From contig CALDGN010000005.1 in assembly GCA_937942965.1 (NCBI GenBank), forward strand, positions 1 to 23,323: a stretch of 23,323 nt of DNA. Direction: 5' to 3'. The stretch's first letter is position 1, and each line of letters starts with the position of its first letter. Shown here piece by piece: positions 7,469 to 15,780 of this stretch. Source of the stretch: an uncultured Acidimicrobiales bacterium (GTDB lineage: Bacteria > Actinomycetota > Acidimicrobiia > Acidimicrobiales > UBA10347). Below the pieces are notes generated by a model, which saw only the letters and a list, made by a program, of their open reading frames with translations, searched no databases and had not been told where the DNA came from. Made by a program: the position numbers and the translations under genes.

Positions 7469-8305
7469 TCAGTCGACCTGGGGGCTGATCGGCGGAAGGT
7501 CAGGGACGACGCCTTCCATGAGCGGGTCGATGTTCGGGCCGCGGCGCAGGTGGTGCCCACCGTCGACGGACACGACCACGCCGGTGATCCACGACGACTC
7601 GGGGCCAAGCAAGAACCGGATTGCCGACGCCACGTCTTGGACGGTGCCGCGGCGGCCGAGCGGCATGTTGAGCCGGTAGTCCTCGTTCACGGCTTCGTTG
7701 GTTTGCAGCGCCATCGACAGGTCCGTTTCGACGAGCCCGGGCGCGACCCCATTGACTCGGATGCCGAGCGAGCCGAGTTCGTCGGCGGCGTTCTCGACCA
7801 GATTGTTCACGCCGGCTTTGGCCGCGGTGTAGGCCCCGAACAGTCGGTGCGTGCGTACGCCCGAGATCGACGAGACCGCGCACATCGCGCCGCCGCCGTT
7901 TGCCGCGAGCGCAGTGCCGACATGTTTGAAGGTAAAGAACGTGCCGGTCAGGTTGACCCGCAACGTGTCCTCCCACGACTTGGCGTCGAGCTGCAGCAAT
8001 GGCCCGGCTCCGCCTCGGCCGGCGTTAGCGACGCCCATCGTGAGCGGCATGCGTACATTCGCGGCAGCGACCGCATCTGCGACCGAGTCCTCGTCGGCGA
8101 CATCGACGACGGCGTAGGCGGCCGCGCCTTCAGTGCCCGTTGCGCCGAGTTCGCCGACGGCCGCGATGAGGGTCTCCTCGGTACGGCCGCAGATCGTGAC
8201 TGACGCTCCGTCGGCCATCAGCGCCTTGGCGGTGCCGAGCCCGATGCCGCTTCCGCCGCCGGTGATGAACGCATGGTGACCCGCAAGGGGTGATCCCGAA
8301 GTCAT
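7469..8305 (-). CDS. Short-chain dehydrogenase/reductase
   Basis: This 278-aa classical SDR has the cofactor motif TGGGSGIG at 15-22, NAG at 94-96, Asn118, Ser146 and the YTAAK active site with Tyr159 and Lys163. The Arg41 after the second strand (CGRTEE) hints at NADP preference. The tail DGGHHLRRGPNIDP is typical of actinobacterial SDRs associated with fatty-acyl or steroid CoA metabolism. These are often annotated as 2,4-dienoyl-CoA reductase-like, though the substrate cannot be read here. The ATG at 8305 precedes the Rossmann motif by the usual distance. It is divergent from a crotonase-fold gene 71 bases away, which suggests shared regulation and an acyl-CoA pathway. Confidence 0.9.
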   Translation of the reverse strand: MTSGSPLAGHHAFITGGGSGIGLGTAKALMADGASVTICGRTEETLIAAVGELGATGTEGAAAYAVVDVADEDSVADAVAAANVRMPLTMGVANAGRGGAGPLLQLDAKSWEDTLRVNLTGTFFTFKHVGTALAANGGGAMCAVSSISGVRTHRLFGAYTAAKAGVNNLVENAADELGSLGIRVNGVAPGLVETDLSMALQTNEAVNEDYRLNMPLGRRGTVQDVASAIRFLLGPESSWITGVVVSVDGGHHLRRGPNIDPLMEGVVPDLPPISPQVD

Positions 8306-8376
8306 GCGCGGATCGTAGGTCGCCTCGACCCTTCGCCAGTTGTTCGGTTGGCGCCGTATGGGCCACGCTGGCGCGT

Positions 8377-9174
8377 ATGGCAGATGACTGGTTCGAGAAG
8401 TACAGCGGCTTGGCATTCGAGCGGCGTGAGCACGGGGTCCTGTGGATCACGATCGATCGACCCGACGCGTTCAACGCCACCGACGCCGAACTCCATCTCG
8501 GTCTGAGCCGGATCTGGATGGACATCGACGACGATGACGACACTCGTGTCGTCGTGATCACCGGCCGCGGCAAGGCGTTCTCGGCGGGCGGCGACATGAA
8601 CTGGATCAACTCGTTCGTCGGCGACGCCGACCAGCTGCAGCGAGTGATGCGCGAGGCCGGCGATGTCGTTTACAACATGCTCAAATGCTCCAAGGTCATC
8701 ATCTCGGCGATCAACGGGGTCGCCGTTGGGGCCGGCTTGGCGATCGCGCTGATGGCTGACGTTTCGCTCATGGCCGAAGAAGCTCGCATCACCGACGGGC
8801 ATGTGCGGATGGGCGTCGCGGCGGGTGATCACGCCGTGATTCTGTGGCCGCTGCTGTGTGGCATGGCCAAGGCCAAGTACTACCTGTTGACGGCTGACTT
8901 CATCGACGGCGCCGAAGCTGATCGCATCGGCTTGGTCTCCAAGGCCGTGCCCGGCGACGAGCTGCTCGCCGAAGCACAGAAGGTCGCCGACAAGTTGGCG
9001 ACCGGCAGCCAGGGTGCCATCCGGCTGACGAAGCGGGCGTTGAACCTGTGGGCGACCCAGGCGGCACCGGCGTTCGATGCAAGCCTGGCGTTTGAGATGC
9101 TCGGGTTCTTGTCGACGGATGCTCGCGAAGGCGTCAACGCCCTCCTCGAAAAGCGCGACCCCGACTTCGCCTAG
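8377..9174 (+). CDS. Enoyl-CoA hydratase/isomerase (crotonase) family protein with non-canonical active site
   Basis: This 265-aa protein has the crotonase fold hallmarks: the first oxyanion-hole segment KAFSAGGDM (66-74) and the second, NGVAVGAGLAIALMAD (113-128). By alignment with rat mitochondrial hydratase, the two catalytic glutamates (Glu144 and Glu164) fall on Ala122 and His142 in the ITDGHVRMGVAAGDH region. A different reaction is therefore likely, for example isomerisation, hydrolysis or decarboxylation of an acyl-CoA. Asp151 is a possible replacement acid/base. A comparable TDGH...GVAAGDH pattern seems familiar from actinobacterial homologues. The start is ATG 8377, with no Shine-Dalgarno sequence. 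It is divergent from the SDR gene and followed by the sigma factor gene. Confidence 0.88.
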   Translation: MADDWFEKYSGLAFERREHGVLWITIDRPDAFNATDAELHLGLSRIWMDIDDDDDTRVVVITGRGKAFSAGGDMNWINSFVGDADQLQRVMREAGDVVYNMLKCSKVIISAINGVAVGAGLAIALMADVSLMAEEARITDGHVRMGVAAGDHAVILWPLLCGMAKAKYYLLTADFIDGAEADRIGLVSKAVPGDELLAEAQKVADKLATGSQGAIRLTKRALNLWATQAAPAFDASLAFEMLGFLSTDAREGVNALLEKRDPDFA

Positions 9175-9183
9175 AACCCGCTC

Positions 9184-9209
9184 GGGAATAAGGGTCGAGT
9201 CAGAGCGTT
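9184..9209 (+). promoter_or_regulatory. SigH/SigR-type promoter upstream of the ECF sigma factor gene
   Basis: GGGAAT at 9184-9189 and GTT at 9207-9209 match the known SigR/SigH consensus (GGAA followed by 18 bases and GTT). The spacing between GGAA and GTT is exactly 18. A start of transcription near 9215-9218 would leave a leader of only about 7-10 bases before ATG 9225. It implies autoregulation by the sigma factor it precedes. Confidence 0.7.
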
Positions 9210-9224
9210 AACCTCATCTTGACC

Positions 9225-9818
9225 ATGGCTGATCCCACCACATTCGCTGACGATGCCATGCCGTTCATGAACCAGTTGTTCGCGACGGCTATGCGCATGA
9301 CCAGGAACCGCGCCGATGCGGAAGACCTGGTGCAGGAGACGTTCCTCAAGGGCTACCGCGCCTATGAGCGCTTCGAAGAGGGCACGAACTTGCGCGCCTG
9401 GCTCTTTCGCATCCTGACGAACAACTACATCAACACGTATCGCAAGAAGCAGCGGCGCCCGACCCAGACCGATCTCGAAGACGTGCAGGACTTGTACCTG
9501 TATCGCCGTCTTGGCGGCAACGAGCTGGCCGCGATTGGCCGTAGCGCCGAAGACGAGCTGTTCGACCAGATCACCGATGGTGACATTCTCGACGCACTGG
9601 ACGAGCTTCCTGAGCAGTACCGCTCGGCCGTGATGCTCGCCGATGTCGAGGGTTTTGCCTACAAGGAGATCGCCGAGATTCTGGACATTCCGATCGGCAC
9701 CGTCATGTCACGGCTGCATCGGGGAAGAAAGAAGCTGCAAGAGCAGTTGTACTCGTTCGGCGTCGATCGTGGCTACGTCGACACTCCCGAAGACGAGCCC
9801 GAACCTGTCGCCACCTGA
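9225..9818 (+). CDS. sigH: ECF RNA polymerase sigma factor, SigH/SigR-like (ECF12 type)
   Basis: This 197-aa protein contains sigma region 2 (about 12-78), with MTRNRADAEDLVQETFLKGYRA split over its core helices and NLRAWLFRILTNNYINTYRKK for promoter melting and -10 recognition. Region 4 (about 120-175) holds DIPIGTVMSRLHRGRKKL as the -35 helix-turn-helix. These are close to the stress sigma factors SigH of Mycobacterium and SigR of Streptomyces, which control thiol and oxidative stress genes. The ATG at 9225 was chosen; an in-frame TTG at 9219 would sit on the likely transcription start. A consensus SigH promoter lies just upstream, and an anti-sigma-like gene follows 69 bases downstream. 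The symbol reflects family resemblance, not proven orthology. Confidence 0.88.
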   Translation: MADPTTFADDAMPFMNQLFATAMRMTRNRADAEDLVQETFLKGYRAYERFEEGTNLRAWLFRILTNNYINTYRKKQRRPTQTDLEDVQDLYLYRRLGGNELAAIGRSAEDELFDQITDGDILDALDELPEQYRSAVMLADVEGFAYKEIAEILDIPIGTVMSRLHRGRKKLQEQLYSFGVDRGYVDTPEDEPEPVAT

Positions 9819-9840
9819 GCTTGCTCAGACATCCAAAAAC

Positions 9841-9885
9841 CCAGGAACCCACCCTCACCAGGACTGACCCAGGACGAACCCAGGA
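9841..9885. repeat. Four CCAGGA repeats between the sigma and anti-sigma genes
   Basis: CCAGGA starts at 9841, 9858, 9869 and 9880, the last three spaced by 11 bases. The final copy ends two bases before ATG 9888, and its AGGA may be a poorly spaced ribosome site. The earlier copies could be decoy or alternative ribosome sites, or a protein-binding array. Confidence 0.45.
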
Positions 9886-9887
9886 TT

Positions 9888-10214
9888 ATGGAACCGAACC
9901 TCTCATCTGACGCAAACATGAATTTCGGCGCCGCTGCTGGCGACCCGAGCTCGTGCCAGCCCTTGCAGTGCGACAAGGCCATGGGTTGCATCGACGGTGC
10001 TCGTAACCCGTCGACGACGCAACTCGAGATGGGCCAGCTGCGCGGCCAACTCCAGGACTGCACGCCGTGCTTGCAGGCGTTCGACATGGAGCTCAAGCTG
10101 CGCACGACGATGTCGCCGAGCATGTCTGAGCTCCCGTCGCCCGACTTTCGCATGCGCATCACGGAGACGCTCGCCAGCGTCGACCTCAGCCAGCTCGACA
10201 TCACGGACTTTTAG
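9888..10214 (+). CDS. RsrA-like anti-sigma factor with degenerate zinc (ZAS) motif
   Basis: This 108-aa protein sits directly downstream of a SigH/SigR-type sigma factor and aligns by eye with RsrA. Cys28 lies at the RsrA Cys11 position, QLQDCTPCLQAF at 54-65 matches the HxxxCxxC core, and a helical MRITETL segment follows. RsrA-type anti-sigmas bind zinc through His and Cys ligands and release sigma when oxidised. Here the core has Cys58 and Cys61, but the histidine is Gln54 (codon CAA, one base from His). The vicinal cysteine pair found later in RsrA is absent. Extra cysteines at 23 and 34 might compensate. Zinc binding or redox sensing may thus be altered. Function is inferred mostly from position and the CxxC core. 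Confidence 0.65.
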   Translation: MEPNLSSDANMNFGAAAGDPSSCQPLQCDKAMGCIDGARNPSTTQLEMGQLRGQLQDCTPCLQAFDMELKLRTTMSPSMSELPSPDFRMRITETLASVDLSQLDITDF

Positions 10215-10225
10215 TCGTCCTCGGT

Positions 10226-10246
10226 GGACCCGTTGAAACGGGTTCC
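10226..10246. terminator. Hairpin after the anti-sigma gene
   Basis: ACCCGT (10228-10233) pairs with ACGGGT (10238-10243) around a TGAA loop. GGA/TCC flanks extend the stem with one bulge. It starts 12 bases after the TAG stop, in a 178-base region before the NUDIX gene where nothing else stands out. No U-tract follows, as is common in high-GC actinobacteria. Confidence 0.55.
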
Positions 10247-10392
10247 ATCGGTCAACATGAGCTCAAGTTGAGGTCACGACACCGAAACGTTTGGCGCATG
10301 CGATTCGCGTGAATCGAATGGCGGGTCGGGCGCGAAACCGAGGGGCACGATTGCCCATTCCACGGCTCTGTCGAGGTTCGTAGGCTTTGGTC

Positions 10393-10848
10393 GTGACCAA
10401 ACTCGTGATGGCAGCAGGCGGCGTGATCGTCGACCCGAATCGCCCGTCGCGCGTCCTCGTGGTGCATCGCCCGAAGTACGACGACTGGTCGCTTCCTAAG
10501 GGAAAGCTGAGCAAGGGCGAGGCTGCGGCTACCTGTGCTCGTCGCGAGGTCTACGAAGAAACCGGCCTGGTGTGTGATCTCCTTGAAGAGCTCGCGCCCG
10601 TCCACTACGAGACCCCGAACGGCAACCTCAAGACCGTGCGCTACTGGCTGATGAATCCCATCGCTGGAAGCTTGCGTGCGAACAACGAGGTCGACGCGTT
10701 CACCTGGCTCAAGCGCCAACAAGCGCTGGCACTGCTGACGCACGACTACGACCATCGGGTCATCGTGGAGGCAATGCGTCGCGTCAAGGACGTACGCCGC
10801 GCCGAGAAGCAGGCTCGACGAGCTCGAGAAGCCGCCGCAGCGGTCTAG
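10393..10848 (+). CDS. NUDIX hydrolase
   Basis: This 151-aa protein carries a complete NUDIX box, Gx5Ex7REUxEExGU: Gly37, Glu43, Arg51-Glu52, Glu55-Glu56 and Gly58, within PKGKLSKGEAA...REVYEETGLV. The preceding HRPKYDDWSLPKGKL is typical of MutT1-like and diadenosine-polyphosphate hydrolases. It would hydrolyse a nucleoside diphosphate linked to another group, with Mg bound by the glutamates. Actinobacterial MutT1 proteins often have a C-terminal phosphoglycerate-mutase domain; here only a basic, alanine/arginine-rich helix follows. The start is uncertain: GTG 10393 with TAGG eight bases upstream was chosen, while TTG 10387 and ATG 10408 are in frame. It is convergent with the lipoprotein gene. 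Confidence 0.9.
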   Translation: MTKLVMAAGGVIVDPNRPSRVLVVHRPKYDDWSLPKGKLSKGEAAATCARREVYEETGLVCDLLEELAPVHYETPNGNLKTVRYWLMNPIAGSLRANNEVDAFTWLKRQQALALLTHDYDHRVIVEAMRRVKDVRRAEKQARRAREAAAAV

Positions 10849-10851
10849 TTC

Positions 10852-10876
10852 AGCTCTGCTCGATTCGAGCAGCGCT
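10852..10876. terminator. Bidirectional terminator-like hairpin between convergent genes
   Basis: CTGCTC (10856-10861) pairs with GAGCAG (10867-10872) around GATTC. AGC/GCT outer pairs add three more base pairs beyond one mismatch. It lies in the 42-base gap between the convergent NUDIX and lipoprotein genes, where it could stop transcription from both sides. Confidence 0.55.
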
Positions 10877-10905
10877 ACCGACAGATCCCGCTACTGACAG
10901 ATCCC
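10874..10905. repeat. 16-bp tandem duplication across the lipoprotein stop codon
   Basis: GCTACCGACAGATCCC (10874-10889) is followed directly by GCTACTGACAGATCCC (10890-10905), with one mismatch. The TAG stop of the minus-strand lipoprotein (10891-10893) lies inside the second copy. The mismatch (C at 10879, T at 10895) is outside the stop triplet. Confidence 0.85.
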
Positions 10906-11610
10906 ACTGGCGTTGACGCCGCGTGCGCAGAGCGGAACTCGCTGCGCGCCGGTCAGGCGATAGCCACCCGTCGCGGAGTTCGCGGTCACGATGAATCGCT
11001 CGCCGACGAGCGAATCGTCCTCGGCTCCAAGGGCGTCGATCGTCGCAGCGATATCGCCGACGTCGGTCTCTTCGGTGATCCCGACGATGACAGCGTCGTC
11101 GCCGAACTGGCTCTGGACGTCGTCAACCAAGTCGTCCATCGAGTCGTAACTCGTGCGTTCGAGCCGACCAGCGACGTCGACCGAGATATCTTCGCCGGCA
11201 CCTAAGTACGCGGCGCCAGGCTGGATCCAGCCTTGGGCGTCGCCGTAGCGAACGAGCCACCACAGATCTCCGTCGGGTGTCTCGATGGCTTGCCCGAAAC
11301 CGAACAGGTCGCTGGCGGTTGGTGGCAGCTCGGCGATGATCGGCTGCTCGGGGCCAGGCAGAACCTGCATCGGAAGCGTCTCGCCAGCGCTCACGCCGAT
11401 GATGGCGACCCGGTCATCGACGCCAGGTGCAAAGCCATCGACGACGCGCCCGGCGATCGTCGGAGCTGGCTGCGGGCCGCTGAGTCCGCGTTCGCCGATG
11501 TTGTCGTCGTCACCACTGCAGGCGGCAGCGAACAGCGACAGCACAAGGACGATCGCCGTGGCGAAGCGTCGAACAGGGGCGGCGGAGGGGGAGGGTGCCA
11601 GAGGTCGCAC
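10891..11610 (-). CDS. Secreted lipoprotein with SH3-like region, function unknown
   Basis: From GTG 11610 the protein is 239 aa. An arginine pair at 14-15 and a hydrophobic stretch TAIVLVLSLFAAA end at Cys31, a plausible lipobox followed by an acidic SGDDD linker. The middle (about 70-150) runs from a VSAGETLPMQVLPGP-type segment to WWLVRYGDAQGWIQ. This resembles a bacterial SH3-like domain of the kind that binds cell-wall peptides. The rest is acidic and unassigned, with two cysteines near the C-terminus (in VPLCARGVNASGICQ). The frame extends to ATG 11679, but that start would put over 20 extra residues before the signal peptide and overlap the divergent small gene, so GTG 11610 is preferred. 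It is likely exported and lipid-anchored on the outer face of the membrane. Confidence 0.7.
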   Translation of the reverse strand: MRPLAPSPSAAPVRRFATAIVLVLSLFAAACSGDDDNIGERGLSGPQPAPTIAGRVVDGFAPGVDDRVAIIGVSAGETLPMQVLPGPEQPIIAELPPTASDLFGFGQAIETPDGDLWWLVRYGDAQGWIQPGAAYLGAGEDISVDVAGRLERTSYDSMDDLVDDVQSQFGDDAVIVGITEETDVGDIAATIDALGAEDDSLVGERFIVTANSATGGYRLTGAQRVPLCARGVNASGICQ

Positions 11611-11655
11611 GGCCTGGAGTGTGGCACACCGAATCGATCCTCTAAGCTCATCAAC

Positions 11656-11799
11656 ATGTTCGTTGCAGTTGTCTGGCATTGGTGGCTTGCCCCCGTTCTC
11701 GTGGCCAGCGGCGTCCTTCTCATTCTGGCGACCGTTGGTGGCTATTTGAACTCGGTCACCAAGGACCGATACCCGCGTCGCGCACCGCGACGCGACTGA
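11656..11799 (+). CDS. 47-aa single-pass membrane peptide
   Basis: The short frame from ATG 11656 to TGA 11799 encodes an N-terminal hydrophobic helix of about 26 residues (VVWHWWLAPVLVASGVLLIL and onward). A short basic tail, KDRYPRRAPRRD, suggests an inside C-terminus. No ribosome-binding site is seen. It starts in the 45-base divergent gap after the lipoprotein start and ends 14 bases before the metalloprotease gene, so it is probably co-transcribed with that gene and tilS. No family is recognised. Confidence 0.6.
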   Translation: MFVAVVWHWWLAPVLVASGVLLILATVGGYLNSVTKDRYPRRAPRRD

Positions 11800-11813
11800 G
11801 GCGACACCGCAAC

Positions 11814-12878
11814 ATGGCTACACCGGTCGATTGGGACCTGGCTGAACGCGTCGCGATCAAGATCGCGACCCGAGGCGAGGTCGTCGACGAGTGGGCGCTG
11901 GCCCGCATGGCTGAGGACTTCGAAGAGATGACCCCTCGAGCCGAGAAGCTCGTGGGCGAAGAGACCGGCCTGTGGTCGCTGCAGGGCGACGCCCGCAGCC
12001 GCCTCGTGTCTCGACCGGACTGGATCCGGGCGAACATCGCCAGCTTCCAGCGTCTTCTCGCACCGGTCGTCGGCAAGCTCGACGACATGTCAGACGGCCC
12101 GATGGGCACCGTCTCACGTCGCTTTGCCGGAGCCGAAGTCGGCGCCGTGCTCGGCTGGATGTCGACCCGCGTGCTCGGCCAATACGACCTGCTGCTGACC
12201 GAAGACGAGAACCCTGAGGATCAGGACATCGTCTACTACGTCGGTCCAAACGTGCTGGCGCTCGAACGCCGCAACGGTTTCGACGGCGAGCAGTTCCGGC
12301 TGTGGCTGGCACTGCACGAGACCACCCACCGCGCCCAGTTCACTGGCGTGCCGTGGCTCCGTGATCACTTCGTGTCGCTCGTGAACGACACGCTCGACAA
12401 TGTCGACCCCGATCCGGGCCGCTTGCTCGAGATCGCCAAAGAAGTCGTCGAAGCCAAGCGCAGCGGTACCGATCCGCTCGCCGATGGTGGTCTTCCCGCA
12501 TTGCTCGCCGGTCCAGAACAGCGCCTCGTGCTCGACAAGATCGGCGGCATGATGAGCCTGCTCGAAGGCCATGGTGACGTCACCATGGATCGCGCTGGCC
12601 TCGGCATCGTTCACGACGCCGAGTTCTTCGCGTCGACGCTGCGCACCCGCCGCGACTCGAACAAGGGCTTGAGCAAGATCATCATGCGCCTGGTCGGACT
12701 CGAGGCCAAGCTCAACCAGTACGCGGCCGGCGAAGCCTTCATCGCTCGCATCGAAGAACAAGCCGGTGGCCCTCGGGTTATCGACCATGCGTGGCAAAGC
12801 GCCGACTCGCTGCCGACGATGGACGAAATTCGCGACCCCGACGCTTGGCTTGACCGAGTCGTCGAGCACGCTGCCTGA
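11814..12878 (+). CDS. DUF2342 family zinc-dependent metalloprotease-like protein
   Basis: This 354-aa protein has the zinc signature HETTH at 168-172, in the context LALHETTHRAQFTGVPWL. A second conserved segment, LLEGHGDVTMD at 249-259, may supply a further ligand (Glu251 or His253). This is the signature of DUF2342, annotated as zinc-dependent metalloprotease or F420-associated protein in actinobacteria; its substrate is unknown. In Mycobacterium this family lies next to tilS, exactly as here. The ATG at 11814 is 14 bases after the small membrane peptide gene, and the TGA is 18 bases before tilS. A longer in-frame extension to 11679 overlaps that small gene and was not used. Confidence 0.9.
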   Translation: MATPVDWDLAERVAIKIATRGEVVDEWALARMAEDFEEMTPRAEKLVGEETGLWSLQGDARSRLVSRPDWIRANIASFQRLLAPVVGKLDDMSDGPMGTVSRRFAGAEVGAVLGWMSTRVLGQYDLLLTEDENPEDQDIVYYVGPNVLALERRNGFDGEQFRLWLALHETTHRAQFTGVPWLRDHFVSLVNDTLDNVDPDPGRLLEIAKEVVEAKRSGTDPLADGGLPALLAGPEQRLVLDKIGGMMSLLEGHGDVTMDRAGLGIVHDAEFFASTLRTRRDSNKGLSKIIMRLVGLEAKLNQYAAGEAFIARIEEQAGGPRVIDHAWQSADSLPTMDEIRDPDAWLDRVVEHAA

Positions 12879-12896
12879 GCCACGCCAGGTTGGCTC
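12877..12896 (+). promoter_or_regulatory. Hairpin abutting the tilS start codon
   Basis: GAGCCA (12877-12882) pairs with TGGCTC (12891-12896) around the loop CGCCAGGT, directly before GTG 12897. The stem begins inside the TGA of the upstream gene. The only Shine-Dalgarno-like bases (AGG) lie in the loop, so the structure could modulate tilS translation or couple it to the upstream gene. Confidence 0.35.
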
Positions 12897-13840
12897 GTGA
12901 ACGTCGAGCCTCCTCAAACTGACGCCGTCGCCGTTTCGGGTGAACCGTCGTCACTACGCGATGTCGCGACGGTTTCCGAACTGTTGGTTCGCTGCACGTT
13001 TCCCGACGCGGGCACGTCGCTCGACTGCGCTGTGTCGGGTGGGCCCGATTCGACCGCGCTACTCGTGCTCGCCGTCGCCGCGGGGTGCCAAGTGACCGCC
13101 CACCACGTCGACCACGGGTTGCGCGATGGGTCCGCCGGCGAAGCCGATCTCGTGCAACGAACGGCGCAGCGATTCGGCGCCGCGTTCGTCGGCCACCGAG
13201 TGAGCGTGTCGCCGGGATCGAATCTCGAAGCCCGCGCCCGAGCGGCTCGCTACGACGTGCTGCCTGCCGTCATCGCCACGGGGCACACGCTTGACGATCG
13301 GGCCGAGACGATGCTGTTGAACCTGCTGCGCGGTGCAGCGCGTACAGGGTTGTCGCCGCACCGAGACCGGGCACGCCATCCGATCCTGTCGCTGCGACGC
13401 GCCGAAACCCAGGCGCTCTGTCACGAGCTCGGACTCGACACGGTCGACGATCCAACGAACCTCGATCCGGCCCATCTCCGCAACCGAGTACGCCACGAAG
13501 CCCTGCCACTCCTCGACGAACTCGCCGGACGCGATCTTGCGCCGATCCTCGATCGTCAAGCCGACGTGTTCGCCGACGAAGACGACCTGCTCGATTCGCT
13601 TGCTGGCGAAATCGACGCCACCGACGCACGCGCTGTCGCCGCCGCACACCCGGCGCTTGCCCGCCGAGCGATCCGAAACTGGATCACGGCGAGCTGGAAT
13701 CGTGGGCATCCCCCGGGTGGGGAGTCGGTCGAGCGAGTGCTCCGTGTGGCGCATGGTTCTGCGGTTGCCACCCAAATTGAGGGGGGCCAAAGGGTTCATC
13801 GCACTGGCCAGAGACTGCGGCTCGAACCACCATCTGTACG

Positions 13841-13844
<4 letters not shown>
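12897..13844 (+). CDS. tilS: tRNA(Ile)-lysidine synthase
   Basis: The 315-aa protein has the PP-loop SGGPDST at 47-53, used to adenylate cytidine 34 of tRNA-Ile(CAU) before lysine is attached. This changes its decoding from AUG to AUA. ATGHTLDDRAETMLLNLLRGA, split over its motif region, and HLRNRVRHEALPLL are also typical of TilS. The C-terminal extension is short, as in actinobacterial TilS. GTG 12897 is the start; its TGA overlaps the GTG start of ftsH as GTGA. In Mycobacterium hpt lies next to tilS, but here there is no room for it. It is probably essential if this is the only copy. Confidence 0.92.
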
Positions 13845-15778
<1,934 letters not shown>

Positions 15779-15780
15779 TT

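Noticed and set aside
9219..9221. TTG as the start of the sigma factor gene
   Set aside because: It lies almost on the predicted transcription start; the in-frame ATG six bases later is more plausible.
11611..11679. Upstream ATG start for the lipoprotein
   Set aside because: It would put over 20 extra residues before the signal peptide and overlap the divergent small membrane gene; GTG 11610 gives a normal signal peptide.
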